Below the pieces are notes generated by a model, which saw nothing but the letters and a program-made list of their open reading frames with translations, searched no databases and was not told where the DNA came from. Below are positions 1 to 10,800 of a DNA stretch of 64,000 bases, piece by piece. Source of the stretch: Tubiluchus corallicola (Eukaryota > Priapulida > Priapulimorpha > Priapulimorphida > Tubiluchidae); assembly GCA_030141605.1 (NCBI GenBank), contig JAQGDQ010000079.1:186001-250000 (forward strand). Reading direction: 5' to 3'. Both the position numbers and the translations under genes were made by a program. Every line of letters starts with the position of its first letter. Position 1 is the stretch's first letter.

Positions 1-13
1 TCGTCGTCGTCGT
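1..13. repeat. (TCG)n microsatellite at window edge
   Basis: Four TCG triplets open the window, so the array may continue to the left. No coding context is visible around it. Confidence 0.7.
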
Positions 14-628
14 AACACCAATGCAGTCATAAGTAACAGTGGCAGCAACTGTATAAAGACAAGCAACAGCAAAAATAGTGTTAATCTTATTACCCACCTA
101 TTTAAATACAAAGTAAAAAATTATCACTACATCTATAAATTGTGCAAGCATCCTAAGTTTTCCACAAGGAATTTCATTTTCGCATTTCATTCAGCAAGTT
201 GTACAAATACGAGCAACCGCTTCGAATTAGTTGTTCAAAAATTTGTTTTTCCAGCTCTTGATGAATAACGGGATGCCTTTTTATTGGGTTCTGTAAATGC
301 TCAGGAGCACTGAACTATTTTAAAAACTTCAGGAGGAAGCATCTTGTTTGGTCATTTATACATGAAATTTTCAATGATTATGCGAGAGAAGTAAGTCAGC
401 TACTGAGTGAGGTATAAATCTCACAGCTTTTAAATAATGTTCTCTGGATTTTACTGTATTTTTTATTGCTGCTTAACTGCAAACAAATGACGAGCAGTGC
501 CCAAAGGTTACGTTTTGCTATCCAATAAATAAAAAGTTTTGCTTCGTTTGGCATAAATTTACCAACTCTTATTTTTCAGCCAATTTACATACATGCGTTT
601 CTGCACAATTCCAGTATTCTGTTATAGT

Positions 629-700
629 GCGGTGAGTGGCCGAGTGGTCATGTACAAGTCCTCACTTTGAAGATGAAGCATATACGCAATGCGAATGCAG
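629..700 (+). mobile_element. Possible tRNA-derived SINE head or tRNA relic
   Basis: Positions 637-647 match the Pol III A-box consensus TGGCNNAGTGG perfectly (TGGCCGAGTGG), in a context like the 5' half of tRNA-Ser or tRNA-Leu. About 40 bases downstream, 688-698 matches the B box GGTTCGANTCC only weakly (7 of 11 by hand). No acceptor stem or full cloverleaf is apparent, so an active tRNA gene is unlikely. A decayed SINE head or a chance match are both possible. Confidence 0.3.
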
Positions 701-1530
701 GTAATATGGCATAGGAAAAAATTTCATGGTAAAAACTGGCACAGGAAAAATGGCACAAAATTTAAAAGGGTTAGAGTTACAGTGTGGTGGATATTTATTT
801 TAGCTATTTTTACCTCTGCCAAAGAAGTTATGCTTTCTTTGTTTGTTTGTCTATTTGTTTGGTTGGTTTTTTGTCTGTTACGGCAGAAAATCTATTACGC
901 CAAATTCCAAGAAACTTTGTGAAGAAAGGCGGGTATAGGATGCCAGAATGCGAATCTCTTCGCCGGCCGAACACCACGTACAAAAAATCATTCGTGAAGC
1001 ACTTCGTGGAGGTCTCAGAGGGAGTGTTTAGTACTTCTTTTTTGTTATCTCCATCTGGACAAACAACTGCGAGTTCCATGGAGTTCTATTTCGAGAAATT
1101 TTCGCTTGTAAAACTCTCTATGACCTTTGCTTAATTAATGTGTATAGCCTTTCCTATAAAGTAACTTGGTACATTTTGTCAGTTTATTACCATCGCAAAA
1201 GTTAACGGTGAAATCGTAGATAAACACCGTTAGACATTAATGATTATAAATCCATTTAATGAATACCAAATTTTGTGAGTCTTTTGCTAGTTTACATAAT
1301 ACTATACAGGTACATTTTTGTATGCTTGTTTATTTTTGTGTAAAGTTTTTTGAATCAAAAGAATCAGACAAATAAGTTTAGAATTGCGCGGTTTTGGTAT
1401 CTGCTTCTTACTGAGCACATTCTAGTTTTATTTTAGAAATCAATTGTATCAAATTTGCTATCAATTGTATGTGACATTTTTTCCTGTGTCATTTTTACCG
1501 TGCCAATTTTGTCCCGTGCCATTTTTGCCG
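701..1530. mobile_element. Foldback-like element with minisatellite arms
   Basis: The left arm (701-762) holds about four degenerate copies of a 15-16 base unit resembling AAAAATGGCACAGG. The right arm (1471-1530) holds about four copies of the same unit in the opposite orientation (GTGCCATTTTT-type). Inverted arms built from short tandem units are typical of foldback transposons. The roughly 700 bases between the arms encode nothing I recognise. No target-site duplication was identified, so the borders are approximate. Confidence 0.4.
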
Positions 1531-2149
1531 CGCACCACTCAAAGCACATGCTGTAAAACTTTCGATTTGTCACAACATAAAATAATCATTTTTTATTTTT
1601 TCCAAAAAATTATCATGTTGCAGTTTAAAAAACATTCTTTGTAATTAGAACATTTCTGTAGAAACTTAGAAAATTATAGCCATCCCAAGTTTCCATCATT
1701 AATTTTGGTGGCATCATGATGACCTGCATACTATCTAGCCATAAAAGATATGATATTATACCAAAAGCACCCAGCGTCTGTCTTCCAGTGTCCAGCATCT
1801 GGTTGCTGGCTTTTAGCGTTACTTAGTAGTTAACATCAAAGCGTCTAGTGTGCAAACTCTAAGTTCTTCGCAGGAAAACAAAATGGACAATATAAAATTG
1901 ATTTTTGCAATGTTTCCTTTTTACATTATTTATACGTATAATATCGCAGGCCCTGAGGCCCAGTCATCATTATTTAGGTGGTTGTGGAACATACTCTGCA
2001 TACTCATAGGAATTAAAAAAGTTTCCAGCGTCCGATGCCAAAATCATTGCTTCATCACCCATCAACAATATAATCATACCTTCTTCTGGCTTCCAGACGT
2101 TGGGCGATTTGGTGTAACGCAATTACGTTTTACCTGACAATTTCACACC

Positions 2150-2383
2150 TTTTGTTAATACTTTTTCATTGGTCAAATTTGTGACGTCATCATGACGTTT
2201 TGCGCTTGGCGCAACCTGTTTCGCTAACTGGGTTAGTGAACTTCGGGTTTTAACGGCGTGTGTTATCCTTGAAACTAAAACTGAAAGTTTTATGAGTTTA
2301 TAAGTTCTTTTATGTAGCAGTGTGAGCTGCACTTGGAGCGCATCTAGTTGTGTTTGCATTGCGTTTCTATAAAGTTTATAAAA
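2150..2383 (+). promoter_or_regulatory. Candidate promoter of heme transporter gene
   Basis: Immediately upstream of the 2384 start codon the base composition becomes richer in GC and CpG. It contains a perfect palindromic cAMP-response element TGACGTCA at 2182-2189, and an inverted CCAAT box (ATTGG) at 2168-2172 only ten bases away. No TATA box is evident. CRE and CCAAT close together within about 220 bases of a start codon is a common proximal promoter layout. The transcription start itself cannot be read from sequence. Confidence 0.45.
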
Positions 2384-4509
2384 ATGGCTGTGCCTTCGGT
2401 GGGACTAATGAGATGTCGACTAGCATTTGCGGTGATAGGTGTCATAGTTGGTCTTTCAATTCTAATATGTTTTGGCGTTAGCTATCGCAATTATAATACC
2501 GCATTGTGGGGTGGACTGTCAGGTAGGTTTGCGTTTAGTGAAGGCTTAATAATTTCGTTTGGATTAGGTACTATACCTATTGGAAATATTAAAAGTTTAC
2601 CATGTGTATCATCACGTGCTTGTAGGTTTCTAGTTGGGCGCACAAGTTGCTTTGCAATAATAATAGAAATTAAATATAAATATACGTATTTAGCTTAATA
2701 GCAGTAATGGTAAATTGATAATAAGTATAATAGTCATGTCATATTCTTTTCTTTAATAAAATTAAATTCAGTTTTTATTTTTCTGTTAAGAAATCAGCAC
2801 CTGCTGCTAAGTGCTATACTTTCAGATGTAGAGACTTGTCTCACAACTTGTTGCGCAAATTTTCTCTGAGAGTAAAGTTGCAACACATGAACGGTTTAGC
2901 AACTTCTCTCGCGATGAGTGAATGGCTTGGCAACTTCTCTCGCAACTTGTTGCAAAGTGTGAAGTCAGGGAGAAGAGAGATGTTGCGCAACAAGTTGCGA
3001 GAGAAGCCTCTCCATCTGTACACGCCATTACACAAACTTTGGATTTTTTCAGTCTTATAAATATTAATTAGACCTACACAATATCTTTCACTTAATTTTT
3101 AGTAATATTTTTTAAATTTTATCTTTTAGTCAATAGGAATAACTCATTTGGCTTATGTTGTTCATTTGTGCACTCGGCTTTAAATAAAGATTATTATATA
3201 TGTATGTAATTACTTCAAAACTTATTAATGAGTTCAAATGAAATGTTTTATTAACAGGTATATTTGCTGGAGCAACATTATGGCTGCACATCATGTATCG
3301 GAGAGGTTATTTGATAAAGTGGGTACCTCATCTTCGCACAATCATGCTGACTGGTTGTTTTATTCAGCTGGCTGGAATTTGTGGTTTTGTAGCTTACATT
3401 GTCCTTGCAGCAACATTAGATCAGAGTATGTGTGTATTAATTAACTTATTATTGTTGTCCTTTCACCAAATTAACTGTAATTGTCATCATTGCTCCTCAC
3501 TGATATATAGCATAAACTATGTCAAGAGAAAGCATTCTGTTTCGCTTAGCATAACCTACTAATTACCCTCTTCAGCATACAAATATCTAATTGTTGTGCT
3601 TCTGTGACCTGAAAACTGTGGGATTAATTTTTTCAATTAACTAGCTGGTTAGAAATTTGCTGAAAGACAGACTGGATGCTTAAATGATAAATTAAAAAAC
3701 ATGACATCACCCAGTATTCAACACTACAAGATGTGTTGGAGGACGTTGAGTTTTTCAAACCACTATTCCAATCTCACCTCCAAGACTGCATGCTGTAGGA
3801 GACTTGTGAGGCTATCACACTATATTTTGAGGGCATGAGAGATTCCCTATTGTTTGAGCTATACTTAGACATGGTAAATTTTCTGTCCTGTTACGCTTTG
3901 TTTTTTGTACCTCCATGTATAGGCTGCTAGATCCAGTTATGCAAGTTAATACAAGTAAAGGCGCTACTCTGTCCCATATGCACCCTGAAATTTTCAAAGT
4001 AACAAATGGCCAAATGCAACTTGAAACTATACTGTCCCCACTTGGTTAAGTGGAACTATTTTTTAAAATAATAAAACTTAGTCTTGTAGATTGTTTTCTC
4101 TTTGTGGTGGAAGTGTGCTTACTTTCTCTTGAGCAACGAAAGATAAAAACTATTCTTCTTAGAGTAGGACAAGATTTTGGAATTTTTATTCTTGCAGTGT
4201 GTTGTTGGACTTTTATTAATCTCATATACAATACTCTACAAACATTTTAATGACAATCGAAATCATTAGCTGACTTAGAGTACATTACTTTTACAGCTTA
4301 TGCCTTTTTCAGAGCTCACGCCATATGATGATGGCTATTACCTCACTTCTGTCTGGTGTTTCATGACTTGGAAGTGGGGGTTCATGTTATTTTATTTCTC
4401 TCGATCATACCGACGTTTACTCACTTCAGAGGAATATCATCCTCTCACTAATTCTGTTGACCATGGGACGGAGTCCAACAAAATGAGTGACCAAATTAAT
4501 AACTGCTGA
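2384..4509 (+). CDS. slc48a1: HRG1-type heme transporter (SLC48A1 family)
   Basis: Three exons, 2384-2522, 3258-3425 and 4313-4509, join in frame (phases 1 and 1, GT-AG) to give 167 aa with a stop at 4507-4509. Human HRG1 has 146 aa. HRG1 proteins move heme out of endosomes and lysosomes into the cytosol. About four membrane segments are visible (near residues 12-31, 46-60, 77-97 and 111-131). His57 in the motif LHIMY aligns with human His56, and the last segment contains YYLTSVWCF then WKWGF, close to human YYLSSVWSF and FKWAF. The tail has YHPL (144-147), which fits a YxxØ endolysosomal sorting signal. The start AAAATGG has good context and no upstream in-frame ATG is present. The family call is secure; the substrate is inferred from the family. 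Confidence 0.9.
2823..3018. mobile_element. MITE-like inverted-repeat element in intron 1
   Basis: A 196-base segment in the first intron of the heme transporter gene is bounded by CAGATG and CATCTG. Its ends form an imperfect terminal inverted repeat of about 36 bases with roughly five mismatches, including a shared core CAACTTGTTGCGCAA. The interior repeats related pieces such as GCAACTTCTCTCGC. It encodes no protein; the overlapping short frames on both strands are by-products of the symmetry. No clear target-site duplication was found, so the superfamily is unknown. Confidence 0.55.
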
Positions 4510-5428
4510 CAGAGAAAGCAAATCTAGTACATATTTTATTTGGATTAGGCAGCGGAAAATTGAGAGCAAATATGCATAGAGAAAAAAAGGAATGCACAGT
4601 AGAATTCTTGAAGACTAAAGAAGTATTTGTTGAATTTCGTGATTAATTTTAGCAATTTTGCTAGATGTTACTAGTACATAACGCTGTGGCTTTAACTTCT
4701 AACATGTGTTTTTTTCATTTGCAAAGTGAATACATCGTGTGCAAAAATTGTTAAGTTTATCAGATTAAATATCTAACAATTTTTTTGTTCATTTTCATTT
4801 AAAGATATAATATAGAAAAAACCTTATGATGTGGAAATAATCCTTTTGACAAGAATTAAAATTGCTTGATTATTTATAAAATTAACTTATAATATTCATT
4901 ATTTAGGTGCTAATTTTGTGATTACTTGAACACTGGGTGCTTTTTTAATTTTATACACATGTATTGAGATTTTTTAGTATGAATTCTTAGATCGTAAATA
5001 TACAGCAGCATAATGTTACGTGGCCTGAATATGTTTTTCCCTAATTACTAATTTCTGACACACAAGTTTTGTATCTGTTTCGTCATATTAGGCAGCTTTT
5101 CATTGCACAAGTTAGTTATACTATTTTCTTGAACAAAGTTCACATCTTTTGTAAACAATCTATGTAGATCAGTAATCAGCCTGTGATACTGTAGTTAGCT
5201 TGTTATCAGACTGTGATTTTTTTACATAACATTTTCTCCAGGGATTAGTAGATGTATAGCTATAATATTAAATCAATGGTCAGTCACAGGACAGGCCTAT
5301 GATCCTATTGGATACATGTTAAAAGGAATTTGTAAATACTGCATCGTGAAATGAAATTATATTTATACCATCGTGAAGAACTGAAAACTTTTTAAATTAT
5401 ATTTTGACAACAGAGCAGAAAAAAAATC

Positions 5429-5434
5429 AATAAA
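5429..5434 (+). terminator. Candidate poly(A) signal, heme transporter
   Basis: A canonical AATAAA lies about 920 bases after the plus-strand stop codon. Two earlier ATTAAA variants occur near 4764 and 5269, so the true cleavage site is undecided. Confidence 0.3.
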
Positions 5435-6617
5435 CTTAAGTGACTAATTTATTTTTTATTTTATTTGAAAGCTTGGTAACCATTTTCGACTCTACAATTA
5501 CGAAAACATCAAAGTTATTGCAAACGAGCGGAAACAACAAATGATGAAAAGGAATTTATACAACAAAGAAGAGGTTTTGCAATATCGTTTAGATGCATGT
5601 ATGCATTTTCGGTACAACAAAGTCACCTAGCCGATCTAACTAATGCAAAAGATAGCTTTTCTTTATGCAGCTTTGCATTAAGCTTATCAAATGCCTTACT
5701 TCTGAAGTGATGGATTGGTATTATTATGTCCTGTTTCCTTTTTTTTCAAAAATGCACAATACAGTCTAAACAAAGTTGGAAAGAAAATGAACACAATACT
5801 TGGCTTCATACTTGTACTCTTAAACACATTGTAAAACCTCTCCAATACCCTATTTTCTTTTCAGTAATTGTTATCACAAAAATGAAACGCACAACTGAGC
5901 ACCAAAAGAACATTCTTCAAATTTGTGTAAACTTGTTTTGCTAAATTCTTTAAATTAAAATTATTTAATTGCTGCACATAAAGATTAATTCATTTTTGAT
6001 ATTCCAATTACTCTGAATACTGAAACATTAACAAAGTATCAAATGAATTGAAGTCTAAAGATTCAAACAAACATGGTCGTAATGCAAAAAATACCGAGTA
6101 ATACCAATAACATTAACAAATGCTGTCACAACTTGCAAAATTATGTAGTCGAATAATTCTTAGATTCGGATGTTCTTTGTTAAAGGGCCCCAGGGCTAAA
6201 ATGTTTAAAAAATATCACTAAAATTATTTCATAAAAGAGATACAAGACTAATCAGTGTGCTCTTATAAGTGAAACTCAACGCATTGTCCCTACATTTTAA
6301 AAGAAAATTTGTTACAAAAACGTGGTCGTAGATTCGAGACGATTTTATAACCACATTTCTTTGATGTATTAACATCAGTTTGCTGTCTTGATTGGAGTCC
6401 ACAGTAAGCTAGCTTAACAAAAACTACAATCTTTCTCACTTTATTCACACAATCATCAGAAACAAAATTCAAAAGAACACGCACAGCAAAATTACACTTC
6501 TAAAGTTCACTACACTAGAAGTAATACAACACAAATGTAAAATAACTGACACTAAACATGTACTGCCAATCCATAATTACGCTGGAGTAGTCAGGCTAAA
6601 GACGAACAGAAGCAAGT

Positions 6618-6623
6618 TTTATT
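6618..6623 (-). terminator. Candidate poly(A) signal, SLC5 distal 3' end
   Basis: TTTATT on the plus strand reads AATAAA on the minus strand, about 1.05 kb after the distal cotransporter stop codon. It would give a 3' UTR of ordinary length. Other A-rich signals further left (near 5450) are also possible. Confidence 0.3.
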
Positions 6624-7671
6624 GAATTTTCTAACAATCCTCCAATTAAACACAATGTACCATACTATATTAGAAGTATATTTTAAGACCATACAGACAC
6701 AGACATTTAGTAAAAAAGTGCCCTGTAAACTGAGTACAATATAGTAAAACCAACCTGTATAAAATACAACTACATTTTGAACTGGAAAAAATACTAACTA
6801 CATCACTTGCACCTAATACTCCTATGCTCAATAATCCGACTATATTGTGATGCATTTGTTCTATAAGACTTTATGACAATGTAGCAAAACTAATAGATTC
6901 TCATCTATGCTCCCAGAGGGATTACAAAACCTTGAAAACACTTATGAATACAATGCAAGGTTAGTCACTAACCTAAGTACCAGTCAAAAATAGAACTAAC
7001 ATTCAGTACTAAAATGACAATAAGTCACTAAAAAATATAACGTAATATGAGACCACATGACGTAAACATCTTTTGAGGAAACATTACAAACTGAGCAAAT
7101 CTCTGAATTATAGCCTAATAAATTACTCTGATGTTTATAAAAAATATGTACAAACAGAAAACATTCATTACACATCACACATTCAGTCAGTACAAAACAC
7201 ATTTGCTTTAGCACTGGCACTGAGTTGAACTGTTATGGTAGTCATACATTATCCACGCAAAGACAAAACTATGATTATTATTATTATTAAATTTGCAAGA
7301 GTCACACAAACACAGTATTAAACACTATGAAATTGCACAAAGCAATGTACAAAGTGGAGTAGTTATTACAAAATAATTGCAGCATCAATGCTAGAGTAGA
7401 TTTGTATGCAGATTCACAATTGGCTACTGTTAATAGTACTCACAAAGCTTTCTCTCCCATTCAGTTTGATAGATTCAACAATGACATATTTCTTCTGACA
7501 ATTAACATTTCGCAACTTTTAAACAGTGTGAGGTAAGCTCGTTATAACGAGATCGGTGGAAGCGTGGAACGTGTAATAGCAATAATTTCTTCGATAACTC
7601 TTATACTTAGACTGAGACTTAACTTGGTCTTATACTGATAAAGAAGACTTTTCCAACTTACAATTAATGGG

Positions 7672-7877
7672 CTACACAGACCAAAAAATGTATAAAAACA
7701 CTGCAACGCAGAGAACGACAACCAACATGCAGTTTAAAAAGATCTTTGCTTTTGGATCTTGCTCTAGCGACGAGAGAGTGTGCAAATGCTTCCGGAGTTC
7801 CTCACTCGCCTTCTGACCCTCCGGCGAATAATCTAAGCCAATTAGCCAATTCCAAATCTTTTGACAAATTCCTCGAC
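7672..7877 (-). CDS. SLC5 distal alternative last exon
   Basis: The exon follows a TTTTTTAG acceptor, enters in phase 1 and ends with TAG at 7672-7674. It encodes a cytoplasmic segment and a last membrane helix: QKIWNWLIG, then [15 protein letters not shown], then a hydrophobic stretch ending FWSV. It is homologous to the exon at 9482-9735, which has the same phase and order of motifs. Joined to residues 1-601 it gives a 669-aa protein, near the 664 aa of human SGLT1. Confidence 0.85.
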
Positions 7878-10800
7878 CTAAAAAAGCAATTTAAAATAAA
7901 AAACTAAATCTAAATTAAACTAATTAAAATCTAAAATAAAAAATTAAAATCCAAAATAAGAAACCAAGGTCCTGGCTTTATGAATAAAGTCTTTCACATA
8001 AAGTAATAAAATTTTAACAAAATATAATGATTTTGTTATAATAGACAATGTTGACTTATAATAAACAATAAGTCACAAGAAGCAAAAAACCTTTTCAATG
8101 TAATAATTTCAAAACAGATTAAAAAATAAGCACATAATTATTATGCTTTAACTAAATCTTCGTACATAATAAAAAACTTGAAGTAAGTAAACTATGTGTG
8201 AAAATGTATAAAAACAAACCAAGAAGGAAAAAATTAACAACAAAGCTGCATTAGCAAATCAGAGAAAAATTCTACTGCAAGCACGAAACTGGTTTTATCG
8301 CACGCTGACAATCCACAACCTGAAGCTACGGTCAAAAATGCAACATCAACATTGATAGTGCTACTATATATATGATGATCACTACATAACACTCAAATTA
8401 TTTGTAAGAACTATCAGTATTAGACCTACAAAACAAAAGACGTACGAAAAGTATGAAAAGAGTCGATGTCTTCAAGTTAAATATGTACTGGAGTGTGAAA
8501 TATGGTTCGCAAGCATCGCTTGTAAGATATTCTAATGAAAATAATGATGACTAGCTACGATTTGATTTACTATATATATATTATAATATATATATTCCTA
8601 AATCTTTTGCTATTTTCAGGGTGACATGCTCGAAATCACATTTTAGGAATAACGTTACATATTTTTCATATTATACAACTCCATTGCTACTTATTTTTAC
8701 TTTGCCTTAAGTCTAGCTTTTATACAGCAGTACTTCATTAGGAAGCAATCTTCATTCAAATGCAAACAGCTTGCGAACTTATTGGATACAGTTGCAAGAA
8801 CTGCATAAACTCAGGAAAGTTGAACCAATGATAACAGTACGTTTTCTGCTGCCATGCTGACCTACCTTTTGTATATTACTTCTCTGGTTAATTATTCCCA
8901 AATCATCCACAATTTTTGTTATAATGATAAAGAAATACCATCATCACAATGCTTCCGTTACGATCTGATGCCAATTCCCGATGCCACAGATCAAATTAGA
9001 CTATACGGAAACTAGCTATTAGCTATAGCTCAAATGCATTTCACCACATTTCAACAGGTCACTTGTCCACATTCTACTGGTGTGATTTCGAATCCCAAAA
9101 TTGAATGCTAGAAGTAATATGAAGACAAAACCAATTCTGCAAGTGCCTGAGGAGAATACAGTGGAATCCACAAAACTTACGACATTAAAGAATTGTTTTC
9201 ACGCGTATTCCCTAGTAATATTTAACCTAACAAAATGCACTGTTGACGAAGAACTGCAAGCACATAATAATGCAAACAAGAGTCTAGTATACAATGAGCT
9301 AAAAATTCATTCATTGTATGAATTACTAGTAGCATGTAACAACTGTTCTAAAGCTAAGCAAAAATCAACAGCAGAAAAATAAGAAAGAGAAAATGTTAAG
9401 TAACAGCACAGAATGGCACAACTGTTATCACAATTTGCTAGCAACCACATACTCATACCTCAACCATTTTGAAAAGTCGACTCACTGCCCTGAATTGCAT
9501 TGTGGATTATAGTGACAAGCAGGCCACCAGAACGAGAAATAAAAGAAGCAAAAAGCTGCAGTAGATAATACAAAACAAAGAAGACAAGTGAGCAACAGTT
9601 TAGCCTTGGGATCTTGACTCAATGAGCTCAGTTCAGCCAAGTGTTTGCGCATTTGTGCCTCGTTTAGGCCACCAGGGGGCTCGTAATTATATCCAGTAAG
9701 CCACCTCCAGCATTTCTGCGACATCGATACTTTCTCTGCAAATAAGTAGCTACCAACTGAAAGAAACTAAAGAAAGTAGAGCATGCACAGCAAAATAATT
9801 AACTAAATGACCATTTATAAGGTGCAAAATCTTTACTGCTGGTAAAAATTTTAGAGACTAAATGACTATACAGTATTAAAAACAGGAAAAACATGTTCAT
9901 TAAATAATAAAACAGATCAACAAAAAATTTACCAAACTAATAAAAAACGTTTACAAGAAAAAACTTCCAAACAATCATTCACTGTTTGTTCACAGCCAGC
10001 ATTTGTACAACTTTTAAATTTCCAAGCCCATTTAGTGACCAATTCATACTCAGAACTATTAGTTAAAAAAACAGTTTTGGGGAGTAAATCAGAAGTGGTG
10101 TTAAGCTCAGGAACTAACCCTATTACACTAATTGAAATATTACAGATACAGTGCTGAAAAATAATAAAATCAAGATGAATAACAATAAGTTTCTCAAATA
10201 AAATTACATAAATAAAAATTATGCAAAGGAAAAAAGAAAGGCACTTGTTATATAATTCAGAGTTATACCAAATACAAACTTCACTTACTATAAGTAGCAG
10301 TGACTGTTAACTTTTTGTTGTCTTTGTCAACATCAGCACCACCATCTAAAAGAATAATACTCACATAAAATAAGTGAAGACACAGTTTAATTCGACAAGT
10401 AAATAATGTTTTATACTGAATAGATAAAACAAACAATTTTCTCTAAACTACCTTTAGGTTTCATAGGTATTACTTCGCCATTATGTTGTACACCAGCAGC
10501 TGTAAAAAGCAAGAAAACAAAAGATTACTGTCAGTCTCAATGCACGATAGTTCTCTTCCCAACTACAAAATTATATTTGTAACTGAACAGCCTAAAATAA
10601 TAAAGATTTTGAGACATAAAATACTCAGTGGGGTGGAGTTGTCCTAAACAAAAACATCTTCCACACGAAATGTCATTACAAAATTTTTGTAAATCAAAAA
10701 AAATATCGATATGTATCTAAATTATGGAAGCAATAATAACTGCAAAAAATGTCATCTTTTTAAATTATGCAAATCATGTTTTTAGTGCTTCTCTAAGAGC

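Larger units (their letters stand above)
14..2149. other. Upstream non-coding DNA, repeat-rich
   Basis: I see no supported gene here. Open frames in this stretch are short, overlap each other on both strands and show no recognisable domain. It contains a tRNA-like Pol III A box near 637 and an inverted pair of minisatellite-like arms (about 701-762 and 1471-1530), described separately. The rest is AT-rich and unremarkable. Confidence 0.5.
4510..7671. other. Convergent 3' UTR region, no gene seen
   Basis: This stretch lies between the stop codon of the plus-strand heme transporter and the distal stop codon of the minus-strand cotransporter. It is AT-rich, has no convincing coding frame, and probably consists of the two 3' UTRs plus a short spacer. 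Candidate poly(A) signals exist for both directions and are listed separately. Confidence 0.5.

Noticed and set aside
784-1134. 116-codon plus-strand frame and overlapping minus-strand frame
   Set aside because: No recognisable domain, overlapping frames on both strands, and location between the arms of an inverted-repeat element.
2348-2383. Upstream extension of the heme transporter frame
   Set aside because: The extension begins at a non-ATG codon. The ATG at 2384 has good context and matches the family N-terminus.
2836-3060. Several 60-75 codon frames on both strands
   Set aside because: They are products of the symmetric MITE-like element and have no protein features.
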